A stretch of 64,000 nt of DNA from Aquibacillus sediminis (GTDB lineage: Bacteria; Bacillota; Bacilli; Bacillales; Amphibacillaceae). Positions 8,486-17,955 of this stretch are shown here, piece after piece (the stretch's first letter is position 1; the number at the start of each line of letters is the position of its first letter). The stretch lies in assembly GCF_005870085.1 (NCBI RefSeq), contig NZ_SZNM01000003.1, positions 62,001 to 126,000 of the forward strand. The letters are read 5' to 3'. Made by a program: the position numbers and the translations under genes. The notes beneath the pieces were generated by a model, which saw nothing but the letters and a program-made list of their open reading frames with translations, had not been told where the DNA came from and made no database searches.

Positions 8486-9214
8486 TTAGACACCTCGTTT
8501 ATTTCCCCATACCAAGGCATGGACTTGGGGCAATACTCGAACATGATTCAGCGTCTTGGATTCAACAACTTTATCAATCAACCATTCGTATTTCGTTAAT
8601 AGCTTACTAGAAAGTGTCGTTGCTTCCATTTCTTCCAAGTCATCATTTCCTACTTGAAGAAAGAAAGGTATATTGGGATAACGCTGATGTATTCTTTCTG
8701 CATAACCTAAATCTTCTTCATCAAAAATCACAACTTTTAAACTCGTATGGTTAATCCTATTGTGCTTTTCGAGTTTTAAAAGAATCAGATCAAGTGTGTC
8801 CCAGTTGGTTTGCATGTTGGAACTAGGCGGTTTTGGCGAAATCGTCAAATCATCAATCGTTACAAACCAATCTTGCCAACGACTCCCTTGCGTTTCAAGA
8901 GCTACTTCAACATCCAACTCGTGAAGGGCATCGATAACCTCATTTAAATGTATTAATAAAGCTGGGTTACCACCAGAAATCGTGACATGATCAAATCGAT
9001 CTCCGCCAATTTCTTTTAACCGGACGATTATTTCATTTGCTGTTAACCTTTCTATCTCCTGTTTGGCACTTCCATCCCAAGTAAATGCCGAATCACACCA
9101 AGCACAGCTGTAATCACAACCAGCGGTGCGAACAAACATTGTTTTTCTGCCAACGACCATCCCTTCCCCTTGAATAGTCGGTCCAAATATCTCAAGTACC
9201 GGGAATTTATTCAT
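8486..9214 (-). CDS. queE: 7-carboxy-7-deazaguanine synthase
   Basis: A 242-residue radical-SAM enzyme that converts 6-carboxytetrahydropterin to 7-carboxy-7-deazaguanine in queuosine synthesis. The substrate-side motif IFGPTIQGEGMVVGRKT is near residue 8 and the iron-sulfur motif CDYSCAWC (CX3CX2C) near 32. The HVTISGGNPAL segment follows. The ATG at 9214 overlaps the queD stop by eight bases; the in-frame extension upstream lies wholly inside queD. It is the last gene of the preQ1-regulated operon. Confidence 0.93.
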   Translation of the reverse strand: MNKFPVLEIFGPTIQGEGMVVGRKTMFVRTAGCDYSCAWCDSAFTWDGSAKQEIERLTANEIIVRLKEIGGDRFDHVTISGGNPALLIHLNEVIDALHELDVEVALETQGSRWQDWFVTIDDLTISPKPPSSNMQTNWDTLDLILLKLEKHNRINHTSLKVVIFDEEDLGYAERIHQRYPNIPFFLQVGNDDLEEMEATTLSSKLLTKYEWLIDKVVESKTLNHVRVLPQVHALVWGNKRGV

Positions 9215-9674
9215 GATCCATCCACTCCAGTCTTGCTTCGGCATAACTTGTTGGTGTTTCATACAGTTTGACGAATTCTACTCGACATTCATTAGGTTGG
9301 GCATCAAGTGCCTGCTCCATTTTTTCATAAATCCATACCACCATATTTTCCGCAGTTGTATTCATCGCTGGAAGAGTCTCGTTTAAATAACGATGGTCCA
9401 GGTGAATTTCAATCTGGTCCTTCCAAATTTGTTTAATTGTACCGAAATCGATCACAAGACCAATCTCATCCACATAGCCACTGATGCCAAAAATCACTTT
9501 ATACGTATGCCCGTGTAAATTTTTACATTTTCCTTCATAACAGTGTAGATGGTGGGCAGCGTCAAACGTGAATTCTTTGCTCACAAGTACTCGTTTTTTA
9601 TGATAGGTTAACTCGCTTCGTTTAATATCCTCATCAATTTTTTGAAGTTTCTCGACAATGGTAAATCCATACAT
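9207..9674 (-). CDS. queD: 6-carboxy-5,6,7,8-tetrahydropterin synthase
   Basis: A 155-residue QueD that makes 6-carboxytetrahydropterin from dihydroneopterin triphosphate. The zinc ligands are in FDAAHHLHCYEG and LHGHTYKV, with the catalytic Cys in KCKNLHGH. The N-terminal extension of about 25 residues before KEFTFDAAHHL is slightly long for the family. Its ATG overlaps the queC stop by one base (TAATG), so the two are coupled. Confidence 0.93.
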   Translation of the reverse strand: MYGFTIVEKLQKIDEDIKRSELTYHKKRVLVSKEFTFDAAHHLHCYEGKCKNLHGHTYKVIFGISGYVDEIGLVIDFGTIKQIWKDQIEIHLDHRYLNETLPAMNTTAENMVVWIYEKMEQALDAQPNECRVEFVKLYETPTSYAEARLEWMDHE

Positions 9675-10342
9675 TATGCATTCACTTCTTTTCTTTGTTC
9701 AAGATACGTTTCAAGTCCATTTTGTCGTAATTTACATGCTGGACATTCTCCACAACCACTTCCACGTACGCCATGATAACAAGTTAATGTATGTTCACGG
9801 ACATAATCAAATGCTCCAAGTTCGTCAGCTAATTTCCACGTTTCTGCCTTATCAAGCCACATGAGTGGTGTGTGTACTACAAAGTCATCATCCATTGATA
9901 AATTCAAGGTGACATTGAGCGACTTAATAAAAATATCCCGGCAATCTGGATAACCACTGAAATCCGTTTCACAAACACCTGTTACAATATGCTTGGCGCC
10001 AATCTGTTTCGCTAAAATCGTGGCAAATGACAAGAATAATAGATTACGTCCAGGCACAAATGTTGATGGCAATTCGCCATTTTCACCATCTGTTACTTCT
10101 AGATCGTCTCTAGTTAACGCGTTTGGTGCGAGCTGATTAAGTAAGGACATATCCAAAATATGATGTTTCACATTCAAATCATTGGCAATTTCCTTCGCTA
10201 CCTCAATCTCTTCCTTATGGCGCTGATTGTAATCAAACGTGACAACTTCCACCTCATCATATTGCTTTAATGCCCAAAACAAACAGGTGGTACTATCCTG
10301 ACCACCACTGAACACAACTACTGCTTTCTGATTTTTTCCCAT
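9674..10342 (-). CDS. queC: 7-cyano-7-deazaguanine synthase
   Basis: A 222-residue PP-loop ATPase that converts 7-carboxy-7-deazaguanine to preQ0. The PP-loop SGGQDSTTC is near residue 12. Four zinc-binding Cys lie in [17 protein letters not shown] near the C-terminus. AAAGGAGA precedes the ATG. It is the first gene of the operon, behind a preQ1-I riboswitch and terminator. Confidence 0.95.
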   Translation of the reverse strand: MGKNQKAVVVFSGGQDSTTCLFWALKQYDEVEVVTFDYNQRHKEEIEVAKEIANDLNVKHHILDMSLLNQLAPNALTRDDLEVTDGENGELPSTFVPGRNLLFLSFATILAKQIGAKHIVTGVCETDFSGYPDCRDIFIKSLNVTLNLSMDDDFVVHTPLMWLDKAETWKLADELGAFDYVREHTLTCYHGVRGSGCGECPACKLRQNGLETYLEQRKEVNA

Positions 10343-10453
10343 AAAAAAATTCTCCTTTCATCATCAAAAAGAGAATCCTACTCACCCAAAACAAAAGCTT
10401 AGGAGCCCAAATTAGCAATACCTTATCGCATGTGCACGCTGCCCCCAAGAAAA

Positions 10454-10480
10454 TAAAAAAACTATACACCAAGGTATAGT
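10454..10480 (-). terminator. preQ1-controlled terminator
   Basis: On the minus strand ACTATACC and GGTGTATAGT pair and are followed by six T. It sits directly downstream of the preQ1 aptamer and upstream of queC, as expected for a transcriptional off-switch. Confidence 0.85.
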
Positions 10481-10486
10481 TTAAGT

Positions 10487-10522
10487 CCTTAGTTTTTTAT
10501 AGAGGGTGTAGCTAGAACCTCT
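10487..10522 (-). ncRNA. preQ1-I riboswitch
   Basis: The minus strand reads AGAGGTTCTAGCTACACCCT followed by CTATAAAAAACTAAGG, the consensus class I preQ1 aptamer with its P1 stem (AGAGG/CCTCT) and A-rich tail. It turns down queC-queD-queE when preQ1 is abundant. A TATAAT on the same strand at 10561-10566 is a likely -10 box. Confidence 0.95.
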
Positions 10523-10731
10523 CCTACATTTATGTAGATTTATTTTGTTTTCAATTATTCATTATAGCATAATTTTGGTTGTTTTTGTTTACTAGATTAT
10601 TACCTTCCTATGATTGGTCTCAAAAAAATTACGCCATTTATCTAATCTTTATGTCCACCCTATTTTCTTTCTCAACCATATACTACTACTAGGTATGAAA
10701 AATCTCTAGGATGTTGACAGGGGGGATTATC

Positions 10732-10977
10732 TTGCCTTGTTTACCAGGCTACCGCTAGTGTGGTCCCGGATGCAGTGGACCAGGGGCACCAACCAATCAA
10801 CTCGATTATTTTTGCATGCAACACGATGCTTGCTATCGCAGATGTCGTTTCAGATCAAGATGCGATTGTGATGAACTGTTTATGCGGAGGTTACAACCAT
10901 ATATAAATCGAAGAGACAAAATAGGAAAAGACGCAGCTCTCATGTATCGTGCTATGAAGTTGAAACGTAGGTTTTAA
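10732..10977 (+). pseudogene. Phospholipase-A2-like protein, interrupted by an in-frame amber codon
   Basis: From a TTG start with AGGGGGG before it, the frame reads LPCLPGYR, then TAG at 10756-10758, then CGPGCSGPGAPTNQLDYF, the calcium-loop and active-site motif MQHDACYRRC, and a Cys/Arg-rich tail to a TAA at 10975. The CGPGCSGPGAP and HDxCY motifs are those of small Bacillus phospholipase-A2-domain proteins, where I recall Trp (TGG) before CGPG; one G-to-A change gives TAG. No start lies between the stop and the motif. A terminator follows, so it was an independent unit. Sequencing error or readthrough cannot be excluded. Confidence 0.75.
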
Positions 10978-11001
10978 ATGGTGTTATCCACCTATCATGA
11001 A

Positions 11002-11042
11002 GGGTAGCGTTTGTTCTCCTATTTAGCGAATGCTACCTTTTT
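11002..11042 (+). terminator. Terminator after the phospholipase-like pseudogene
   Basis: GGTAGCGTTTG pairs with CGAATGCTACC (with wobbles) and is followed by TTTTT. Confidence 0.7.
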
Positions 11043-11104
11043 ACATAACAGTTCCGATTTCATTTTAAAACAACGACCTCCACTCCCAGCCTCAGAAAAA
11101 ATTT

Positions 11105-11705
11105 CTTTAAAAGATGTTGTTTACTGCATATAGCTGAATTATACAACATAACTCGCCGCTTCCTTTAAAAGAAGAGTGCTTAAAAGCCGCTGCGGCAATA
11201 CACTACGCTTTCCGTGGGGTGCTGGTGAGCCTCCTCGCGCTGTCGCACTGCGGGGTCTCACCGATGCCACTAGTCCCACAGGAGTCTCCGTGTATTGCCT
11301 CCGCTGTTTGCGCGTTTTGAACTTGTCAGAATTTATAGTTTGACCATAGTTTAAGGAACTTCCATAAAATCACTACTTGTAGCATTATATGTATGCAGAT
11401 AAAATCTGGATTACTAGATATTTTTATGTTAAAGCGGATGAAAGCCAATAAGCTTTTAGTTTAGTTATCCTAAAAAAATGACCAAAAACAGAAAATTTAT
11501 AACAGTGTAGGCAGAATACGGAGACTCCTGTGGGAATAGCATGAGTCCGAAGACCCCGCAGCGGTTTTTGCGAGGAGGCTGAGGCCATGCCCACGGAAAG
11601 CGGAGTATTCTGCCGGAACGATATATTCGCACTTATTTAAATCAGAATGTAAAAAGTAAACAGATCCTAGTCATGTCGTATAATTCAGCTTATACGACAT
11701 AAGAA
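11105..11705. repeat. Large imperfect inverted-repeat element
   Basis: The outer ends agctgaattatac (11131 on) and gtataattcagct (11684 on) are complementary. Inside are two opposed copies of a module of about 130 bp: aatacactacgctttccgtg (near 11201) with caggagtctccgtgtattgc (near 11279), and the inverted set near 11516-11616. It is GC-richer than its surroundings and holds no supported gene. Similar modules occur at 42680-43083. With its flanks it fills most of the 900 bases before nasF. Confidence 0.75.
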
Positions 11706-11789
11706 ATAACAAATTTTACTAACCAAGTGTTGCTACGCGATTGAGATTTTTTCTCTAATGATCACGCAAGAAAACGATCTTAAACAAAC

Positions 11790-11814
11790 AGCTCCTTCTC
11801 AAATAGAAGGAGCT
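11790..11814 (-). terminator. Terminator of the nas operon
   Basis: A perfect 10-bp stem, agctccttct / agaaggagct, with a 5-base loop and a T-rich stretch on the minus strand. It lies 70 bases after the nasF stop. Confidence 0.75.
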
Positions 11815-11885
11815 AAAGTAATATTTATTTTATTAGGGTGGGGAGTCATACTATAGACATATAGACAAGTTTCTATACAAACTTT

Positions 11886-13355
11886 TCACGTATTAACCAG
11901 TGGTTTAGGATCAGCGATCAAGGTTTGGATTAAAGCTTCTATGGTTGGAATTTCCGGGGTTATCTGTACGGAACACCCTCTCTTTTCCAACGCGTTTTTT
12001 GTTTGTGTTCCTAAACAACTAATGGTTAAGTCATCGAAAAATCGCTCCGTGTCCATTTCACATCGTTCTAGTCCTTCCAATAATGCAGGAATTGATCTGC
12101 TACTTGGAAAAATAACCGTATCAAACGTGATTGTGTCTACCATTTGTTGAAAAATAATGTGATACTTTTCATCGATTTGTTGATAGCTTGTTATCCAGTG
12201 ATCGTAATCACTAGTTAGATTATTCGTTTCATCTAGAAAAGCTTGTTTTACAACGAGAAGCTCTTCTTTTACTAACTCAGGTAACTTGGCAATCTTTGCT
12301 TCAAATCCACGCTCATGTAGATAACGTTCTGATTTTTGGGACCCAACGTAGAAATCAGCTTGAATCGCACGAATATCCAATCCGTTCGCTACAATTTGTT
12401 GAAAAAATTCATCAATACTTTCCGAGGAAGCGAAAAAAATCGCCCGATAAGTTGTAAGTTTTTCGATTATTTCATTAGGTACATCAACTGTTTGTTTTTT
12501 CCACTTCGGAAACTCAATCACTTCCGCACCTTTTTCTGTAAGTTCCTTTGCTAATCGACTTTCTCGATTACTGGTCCTTGCTAGTAATATTTGTCGCCCA
12601 AATAATGGTTTTTTTTCAAACCAATTCATCTGGTCACGAAGATTGACAATATGACCGACTAAAATAATAGCAGGATTTTTAAATTGGACTTGCTCTGCCT
12701 TATCTGCAATCGTTGCAAGTGTTCCTTGCAAGCTAGTTTGTCGACTATAGGTACCCCACCGGATCAAAATGACTGGTGTATCTTTAGATTTCCCATGTTG
12801 GACCAATTTCTCACTAATATAAGAAAGATTGGCAATTCCCATATAAAAAGCAATTGTATCAATACCACTTATACTTGCCCAATCCACTTCAGGATGACCG
12901 TTTTCCGCTTTTCCGTGCGCGGTCACAACAGTAAACGATGTGCCATAATCCCTATGTGTGACGGGAATGCCCGCATAAACCGGCGCAGCGATACCAGAAG
13001 TAATGCCTGGAACGATCTCATACTCAACCCCAGCTTCTTCAAGTTGACTAGCTTCTTCACCAACACGCCCAAACACACTTGGATCGCCACCTTTTAATCG
13101 GACAACTACCTTTCCGTCACGTGCTTTCGCAACAAGTAGGTCGTTGATTTGTTCTTGACGCATCACATGACGCTTAGGCAGCTTTCCACCATAAATCAAT
13201 TCACACTCTGATTTTGCAAAATCTAATAGTTTCGGATGAACGAGACGATCATACACAATCACATCTGCTACTTGCAAAACCTCTTTACCTTTAACCGTAA
13301 TTAACCTAGCATCTCCTGGTCCGCCACCTACTAAATACACTTTGCCTTGTTTCAT
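11886..13355 (-). CDS. nasF: Uroporphyrinogen-III C-methyltransferase fused to uroporphyrinogen-III synthase
   Basis: A 489-residue two-domain protein. Residues 1-240 are a SUMT/CobA methylase (VYLVGGGPGDARLIT at the N-terminus, VVRLKGGDPSVFGR near 83, VPGITSGIAAPVYAGIPVTH near 118), which makes precorrin-2 for siroheme. Residues 250-489 are a HemD-type uroporphyrinogen-III synthase (PLFGRQILLARTSNRES). It ends the nitrite reductase operon and supplies its siroheme. The nearest simple name is nasF; the HemD fusion makes it longer than a single-domain SUMT. The start has GGAAGGA before it. Confidence 0.88.
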   Translation of the reverse strand: MKQGKVYLVGGGPGDARLITVKGKEVLQVADVIVYDRLVHPKLLDFAKSECELIYGGKLPKRHVMRQEQINDLLVAKARDGKVVVRLKGGDPSVFGRVGEEASQLEEAGVEYEIVPGITSGIAAPVYAGIPVTHRDYGTSFTVVTAHGKAENGHPEVDWASISGIDTIAFYMGIANLSYISEKLVQHGKSKDTPVILIRWGTYSRQTSLQGTLATIADKAEQVQFKNPAIILVGHIVNLRDQMNWFEKKPLFGRQILLARTSNRESRLAKELTEKGAEVIEFPKWKKQTVDVPNEIIEKLTTYRAIFFASSESIDEFFQQIVANGLDIRAIQADFYVGSQKSERYLHERGFEAKIAKLPELVKEELLVVKQAFLDETNNLTSDYDHWITSYQQIDEKYHIIFQQMVDTITFDTVIFPSSRSIPALLEGLERCEMDTERFFDDLTISCLGTQTKNALEKRGCSVQITPEIPTIEALIQTLIADPKPLVNT

Positions 13356-13394
13356 GATGCGTCATCCTTCCATCTACTTGATTACGATACCAAT

Positions 13395-13712
13395 TTAAAT
13401 ACTAATATATATGGTATTCTGTTCGATGTCTACATGGTACGTTTGAACTTGCCCTTCATCAGGAGCTTGTACCTTGCCATCAATCAGTGAAATTTTCCAA
13501 TCATATACTGGGCAGAACACATAGTTACCACTTACTAATCCTTCCGAAAGCACGCCTCCTTTTGGATGTGGACTTTTATTTTCGATTGCATAAACACTAC
13601 CATCGGTTACTTTAAAAACCGCTATCGAATGCCCATCGATCGTTACCGGAATACCGGCACGGACTGGAAGCTCTTGCACCCGCGTGATTGCTACCTTTGT
13701 TTTCGTTGTCAT
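13395..13712 (-). CDS. nasE: Nitrite reductase [NAD(P)H] small subunit
   Basis: A 105-residue Rieske-fold subunit that partners NasD/NirB. The fold motifs are present (AIENKSPHPKGGVLSEG, VFCPVYDWKISL), but the Cys/His cluster ligands of true Rieske proteins are missing, as is normal for NirD/NasE. It lies 18 bases downstream of nasD with AAAGGAGACG before the ATG. Confidence 0.9.
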   Translation of the reverse strand: MTTKTKVAITRVQELPVRAGIPVTIDGHSIAVFKVTDGSVYAIENKSPHPKGGVLSEGLVSGNYVFCPVYDWKISLIDGKVQAPDEGQVQTYHVDIEQNTIYISI

Positions 13713-13730
13713 GTGTTCGTCTCCTTTCTA

Positions 13731-16151
13731 TCAAACCGTTGTTAATTGAGGTTCTAATTTTGTATAATATTTATCTTGAATTTCTCCGTCTTCTACTGCT
13801 TCTTTCCATGGCTCATTATACCTTGCCAGCGTTTTATTTAATCGATCAATTAGTTCTTTTCGTTGCGTATCATCTTCTAAAACGGTCTTAATGTGGTCTA
13901 GTCCTAGACGTTCTACCCATTTGGATGTCCGTTCAAGGTACTTTCCTGTTTCACGATAGTATTGTAAGAATGCACTTGCGATATCAATCAATTCTTCTTT
14001 AGTTTTGACGGTGTAAAGTAGATCCCCTGCGCGTAGATCTGTTCCACCATTTCCAGCAACATACATTTCCCAACCGCCGTCGATACCAATAATTCCGATA
14101 TCTTTAATTCCTGATTCAGCACAGTTACGAGGACAACCAGAGACACCCATTTTAAATTTATGTGGTGTATCAAGACGCTCAAACTTTTTCTCTAATTCCA
14201 TCCCTAAGCCCATCGAATCTTGCGTACCGTAGCGACAGAATTTTGCACCTACACATGTTTTTACCGTACGGAGTGATTTTCCGTAAGCATAGCCTGATGG
14301 CATATCAAGTTCTTCCCAAATCGCAGTTAAATCTTCCTTCTTAATTCCAAATAACCCAATTCGTTGTCCACCTGTCAATTTAACGAGAGGGACATCATAC
14401 TTGATGGCAACATCAGCTAATTTTTTTAGATCTTCTGGATTTGTTACGCCACCATACATTCGTGGGACAACGGAATAGGTGCAGTCTTTCTGAATGTTGG
14501 CATGCATTTTTTCATTAACTAAACGAGAATCGCGCTCGTCTTTATAGTCGGGATAGACCATACCTAGATAATAGTTTAAGGCTGGTCGGCATTTATTACA
14601 GCCTTCTTCATTTTGCCACTCAAGCACGTGCATGACTTCTTTGACAGTAGATAGACCTTTCTCTCTTATTTCTGCCACTACTTCATCGCGACTTAAAGTA
14701 GTACATCCGCAAATTGCTTCTTTTTGATTAGCAGCATCAAAACCATCTCCAAGTGTATGTGCTAAAAGATCGGCAATCATCGGTTTACATCGACCACAAG
14801 AACGCCCTGCATTGGTACATCCGCCTACTTGATCAACAGTTGTGAGATCCTGAGCATGAATAGCATCAACAATTGTCCCTTTAGTCACTCCATTACAGCC
14901 ACAGACAAGCTCATCATTAGGCATGATCGCAACATCACTTTCCTCTGCTTCGCCAGCTGCTTGTAAAATCGACAGACTAGTCATCTCACTGACATCTTCT
15001 TGCTTGGACAACATCCGAAATAGTCGAGTACTTTCAGCTGTCTCCCCGTAAAGCACGGTTCCGACGACAAGATTATCACGAATAACAACCTTTTTATAAA
15101 CACCTTCATAGTCGTTATGCACTTTGATTGACTTCGTTGTCTCATCATCTTCAATTTCGCCTGCCGAGTACAAATCAACACCTGCAACCTTTAACTGGGT
15201 TCCCGTAACGGAGCCTTGATAAGGTTCTGTATCTACTTGGCAAATTCGTTTAGCTAGCACTTGTGCTTGTTCATACAATGGTGCAACTAATCCATACACC
15301 ATCCCACGATGTTCTGCGCATTCCCCAATCGCATAAACATCTGGAATATCTGTTTCCATATAATCATTGACGATAATGCCTCGGTTGGTTGAAACACCAG
15401 CCTCTTTTGCCAATTGTGCATTTGATTTAATACCAACTGCCATTACAATTAAATCCGCTTCTACTTCTGAACCATCTTTGAATCGAAGTCCTGTGACCCG
15501 ATCATCTCCGAGTACTTCCACCGTTTGTTTTTCCATTAAGAAGTTAATACCTTGTCTCTCTAACTCTTCTTTTAACATCGTTGCAGCCGTCGCATCTAAT
15601 TGTCGCTCCATTAAATGTGGCATTAAATGAACAACGTTAACGTCCATTCCTAAATTACACAATCCTTTGGCAGCCTCTAAACCTAGTAATCCCCCACCTA
15701 TTACGACTGCCTTTTTATAGTCTTCAGCTGATTTGATCATCGTTTCACAATCTTGGATATCACGAAAACCTGTAATCCCTTTTTTATCCACTCCAGGAAC
15801 AGGAATGATAAATGGAGAAGAACCTGTTGCGAAAATTAATTGATCATAGAATACTTGTCTTCCTTTATTTGATTCCACTAGTTTCTTGTCGGTATCAACG
15901 TTAGTGATCATTTCACCAGTAAATAGTTGAATATTATTTTTTTCGTACCAATCCCAGTTATTCAAAATAATATCATCAACCGTTGTATCTCCTTGCAATA
16001 CGGTTGATAGTTGAATACGGTTGTAATTCGGATGTGGTTCTTTTCCGAAAATTGTAATGTCGTAAGTATCAATGCTGTTCTTCAAAATCTCTTCAATCGT
16101 CCGAATCCCTGCCATTCCATTCCCTATCATTACTATCTTTTTCTTATGCAT
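13731..16151 (-). CDS. nasD: Nitrite reductase [NAD(P)H] large subunit
   Basis: An 806-residue enzyme that reduces nitrite to ammonium with six electrons from NAD(P)H. In order: FAD site (KIVMIGNGMAGIRTIEE), NAD site (VVIGGGLLGLEAAKGL near 148), two BFD-type [2Fe-2S] Cys sets (VCGCNGVTKG with GRSCGRCKP near 415-455; ICGCTTLS with EGCNKCRP near 480-525), and the siroheme/[4Fe-4S] Cys in CVGAKFCRYG and CPRNCAES near 635-680. GGGAGGGA precedes the ATG. No nitrate reductase genes lie beside it, so it may serve nitrite assimilation or detoxification. A perfect Fnr box upstream points to control by oxygen. Confidence 0.95.
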   Translation of the reverse strand: MHKKKIVMIGNGMAGIRTIEEILKNSIDTYDITIFGKEPHPNYNRIQLSTVLQGDTTVDDIILNNWDWYEKNNIQLFTGEMITNVDTDKKLVESNKGRQVFYDQLIFATGSSPFIIPVPGVDKKGITGFRDIQDCETMIKSAEDYKKAVVIGGGLLGLEAAKGLCNLGMDVNVVHLMPHLMERQLDATAATMLKEELERQGINFLMEKQTVEVLGDDRVTGLRFKDGSEVEADLIVMAVGIKSNAQLAKEAGVSTNRGIIVNDYMETDIPDVYAIGECAEHRGMVYGLVAPLYEQAQVLAKRICQVDTEPYQGSVTGTQLKVAGVDLYSAGEIEDDETTKSIKVHNDYEGVYKKVVIRDNLVVGTVLYGETAESTRLFRMLSKQEDVSEMTSLSILQAAGEAEESDVAIMPNDELVCGCNGVTKGTIVDAIHAQDLTTVDQVGGCTNAGRSCGRCKPMIADLLAHTLGDGFDAANQKEAICGCTTLSRDEVVAEIREKGLSTVKEVMHVLEWQNEEGCNKCRPALNYYLGMVYPDYKDERDSRLVNEKMHANIQKDCTYSVVPRMYGGVTNPEDLKKLADVAIKYDVPLVKLTGGQRIGLFGIKKEDLTAIWEELDMPSGYAYGKSLRTVKTCVGAKFCRYGTQDSMGLGMELEKKFERLDTPHKFKMGVSGCPRNCAESGIKDIGIIGIDGGWEMYVAGNGGTDLRAGDLLYTVKTKEELIDIASAFLQYYRETGKYLERTSKWVERLGLDHIKTVLEDDTQRKELIDRLNKTLARYNEPWKEAVEDGEIQDKYYTKLEPQLTTV

Positions 16152-16234
16152 AGCTAGTCCCTCCCATGAAGACGCCCGTTTGTTCTGTCTTAAGCTTTTA
16201 TACAGCTATTGTAATGTGTTTACATGGTAATGTT

Positions 16235-16250
16235 TGTGATCCAAATCACA
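16235..16250. promoter_or_regulatory. Fnr/Crp-family operator upstream of nasD
   Basis: TGTGATCCAAATCACA is a perfect TGTGA-N6-TCACA palindrome, the Bacillus Fnr consensus, 84 bases before the nasD start. A second everted motif, TCACAAATGTGA, is near 16273. The 325-base gap 16152-16476 otherwise holds the nasD promoter region and the hpaB terminator. Confidence 0.75.
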
Positions 16251-16410
16251 ATTACAGTAATTTGTTAATTTTTTCACAAATGTGACATAAAATTTTTATT
16301 CCTTTTTGGAAATGAAATTATGTAACGGGTTGTGGAGCAGCTTCTAATTAGCAAACCACTCATAGATTCATAGAATTATGCTTTCTTTCATAATTTTGAT
16401 TATTTTCACA

Positions 16411-16455
16411 TAAAAGACCATCCACCAAAGGCTGTGTAGCGCTTCGTGAATGGCC
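16411..16455 (-). terminator. Terminator of hpaB
   Basis: On the minus strand GGCCATTCAC pairs with GTGGATGGTC (two G-U pairs) and is followed by TTTTA. It lies 22 bases after the hpaB stop. Confidence 0.65.
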
Positions 16456-16476
16456 TATAACTTGTGATGCTAAACA

Positions 16477-17955
16477 CTATTTTTCTACTAAATTATTCTC
16501 ATGCAACGTCATTTCATCCATAAACTTTTGCACCATATTACTATCTTTTTCTTTATCGGCAATCAAGTACGCTTGTGCTGTCATTCGGAAAGAATCAAGC
16601 AAGTAAAAACGTTCATACAGTTCGCCACGGCTTCCCATATCCGAACCGATAAAGTCCCAGGCTAAGCGGAATAGACGAATTTTTTCTTCTGCCGGTGCAT
16701 TTCTTGCTTGATAGTATTGATCAATATATCCTCTTAAAGGTCCCTCCATGTCAGCTTTGCTTGGTGTAAGCAAAAATCCGCCGCCACCGATTAAGCGAAT
16801 TAATTCCATTGCTCTAGGAATATATTTTGGCATGAGGCCTCTTAATGCTAATAGCGGTCTTTCATCAGGTACATAAATACCGTCTAAAACTGTTGTTGCA
16901 CCTTCAATTGATGATACTAGGGCTGAACGTGTCATTTCTTTCATCGACCAAATCTCACCCAACTTCTCCTGAATATGATTAAACTTATTTACACCGTTCA
17001 TGTCTGCAATCATATGTCCAAGTCCGAATAGGAACTCCAACTTCGTAAGTGCTCTCGTCATTGCTTGAAACACAATATAATTTCTCCAATTGGTCGCATC
17101 TGTCAGTTCACGATATAAGTCTACATTTCCATCAATAAATACTCGATCCTTTGGTATATGAACATTATCAAAAATAACAACCGCATCCATTTCATCAAAA
17201 CGAGAAGATAGTGGATAATCAAATGTATCACGCTGTTTGCTATATGAATCCCGGCAAATAAATTTCAAGCCTGGAGTGTCCATTGGCAACGCAAAACTTA
17301 GCGCATAATGCGCATCTTCATGACGAATGCCCTGTCCTCCTGCCGATGGGTAGACAACAATTTCATCAGAAAATGGTGCTAATGTTGCTAACATTCTTGC
17401 CCCATGGACAATGATAGAGTCTTCTGTTTCTCCTACTTTTCGAAGCGAAACTTCTCCTCCACCTTGTTCTGCTTCGGCTACTGAACGGTCAACTTGTGGA
17501 TTCACGATACTGTGTGTTAAGCATAGGTCGTTTTCTCGAATAAAACGGAAATACTCCCCTAGGTTTTTTGCCCCTTGGTCATTTCCATAGCGAGACCAAA
17601 CATCAAGTCTACTTGCATAGCAGGCAAACGTAATATTAAGATAATCTGGACTTCTTCCCATTATTCCTGCAGAAGCTTCCGCCCAAATTTTTGTCGTTTC
17701 TTGAATCCGCTTCAAATCTTCTTTACTTCTAGGAAACATAAATGTTGTTCCGACTTTATCACCAGTATCAGGGGAATCCATTAACATCGTTTCAGGATGC
17801 TGGTGTTGTAAATCGTATAAATGGGCGATCGATTGGGCCGCACCTTCAAACTGAGGATGAGTGGTAACGTTTTCAACTTTTTCACCATTAAGCCAAATCT
17901 CCCGTTTGTCATTTCGCAAACTTTCTAAATACTGAGCTCCAGTACGTGCTGGCAT
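16477..17955 (-). CDS. hpaB: 4-hydroxyphenylacetate 3-monooxygenase, oxygenase component
   Basis: A 492-residue FADH2-dependent aromatic hydroxylase of the HpaB family. It begins MPARTGAQYLESLRN and contains CLTHSIVNPQVDRS near 150 and LATLAPFSDEIVVYP near 200, both family hallmarks. The ATG at 17955 follows AAGGGAGA; the in-frame extension to 18051 lacks a ribosome binding site and similarity. It hydroxylates 4-hydroxyphenylacetate or a related phenol; the flavin reductase partner is not in this window. A decayed ring-cleavage dioxygenase lies upstream on the same strand, so the pathway that once followed it is no longer complete here. Confidence 0.88.
   Translation of the reverse strand: MPARTGAQYLESLRNDKREIWLNGEKVENVTTHPQFEGAAQSIAHLYDLQHQHPETMLMDSPDTGDKVGTTFMFPRSKEDLKRIQETTKIWAEASAGIMGRSPDYLNITFACYASRLDVWSRYGNDQGAKNLGEYFRFIRENDLCLTHSIVNPQVDRSVAEAEQGGGEVSLRKVGETEDSIIVHGARMLATLAPFSDEIVVYPSAGGQGIRHEDAHYALSFALPMDTPGLKFICRDSYSKQRDTFDYPLSSRFDEMDAVVIFDNVHIPKDRVFIDGNVDLYRELTDATNWRNYIVFQAMTRALTKLEFLFGLGHMIADMNGVNKFNHIQEKLGEIWSMKEMTRSALVSSIEGATTVLDGIYVPDERPLLALRGLMPKYIPRAMELIRLIGGGGFLLTPSKADMEGPLRGYIDQYYQARNAPAEEKIRLFRLAWDFIGSDMGSRGELYERFYLLDSFRMTAQAYLIADKEKDSNMVQKFMDEMTLHENNLVEK

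Noticed and set aside
12684-13097. Plus-strand ORF of 137 codons
   Set aside because: Antisense to the CobA domain of nasF and without a ribosome binding site.
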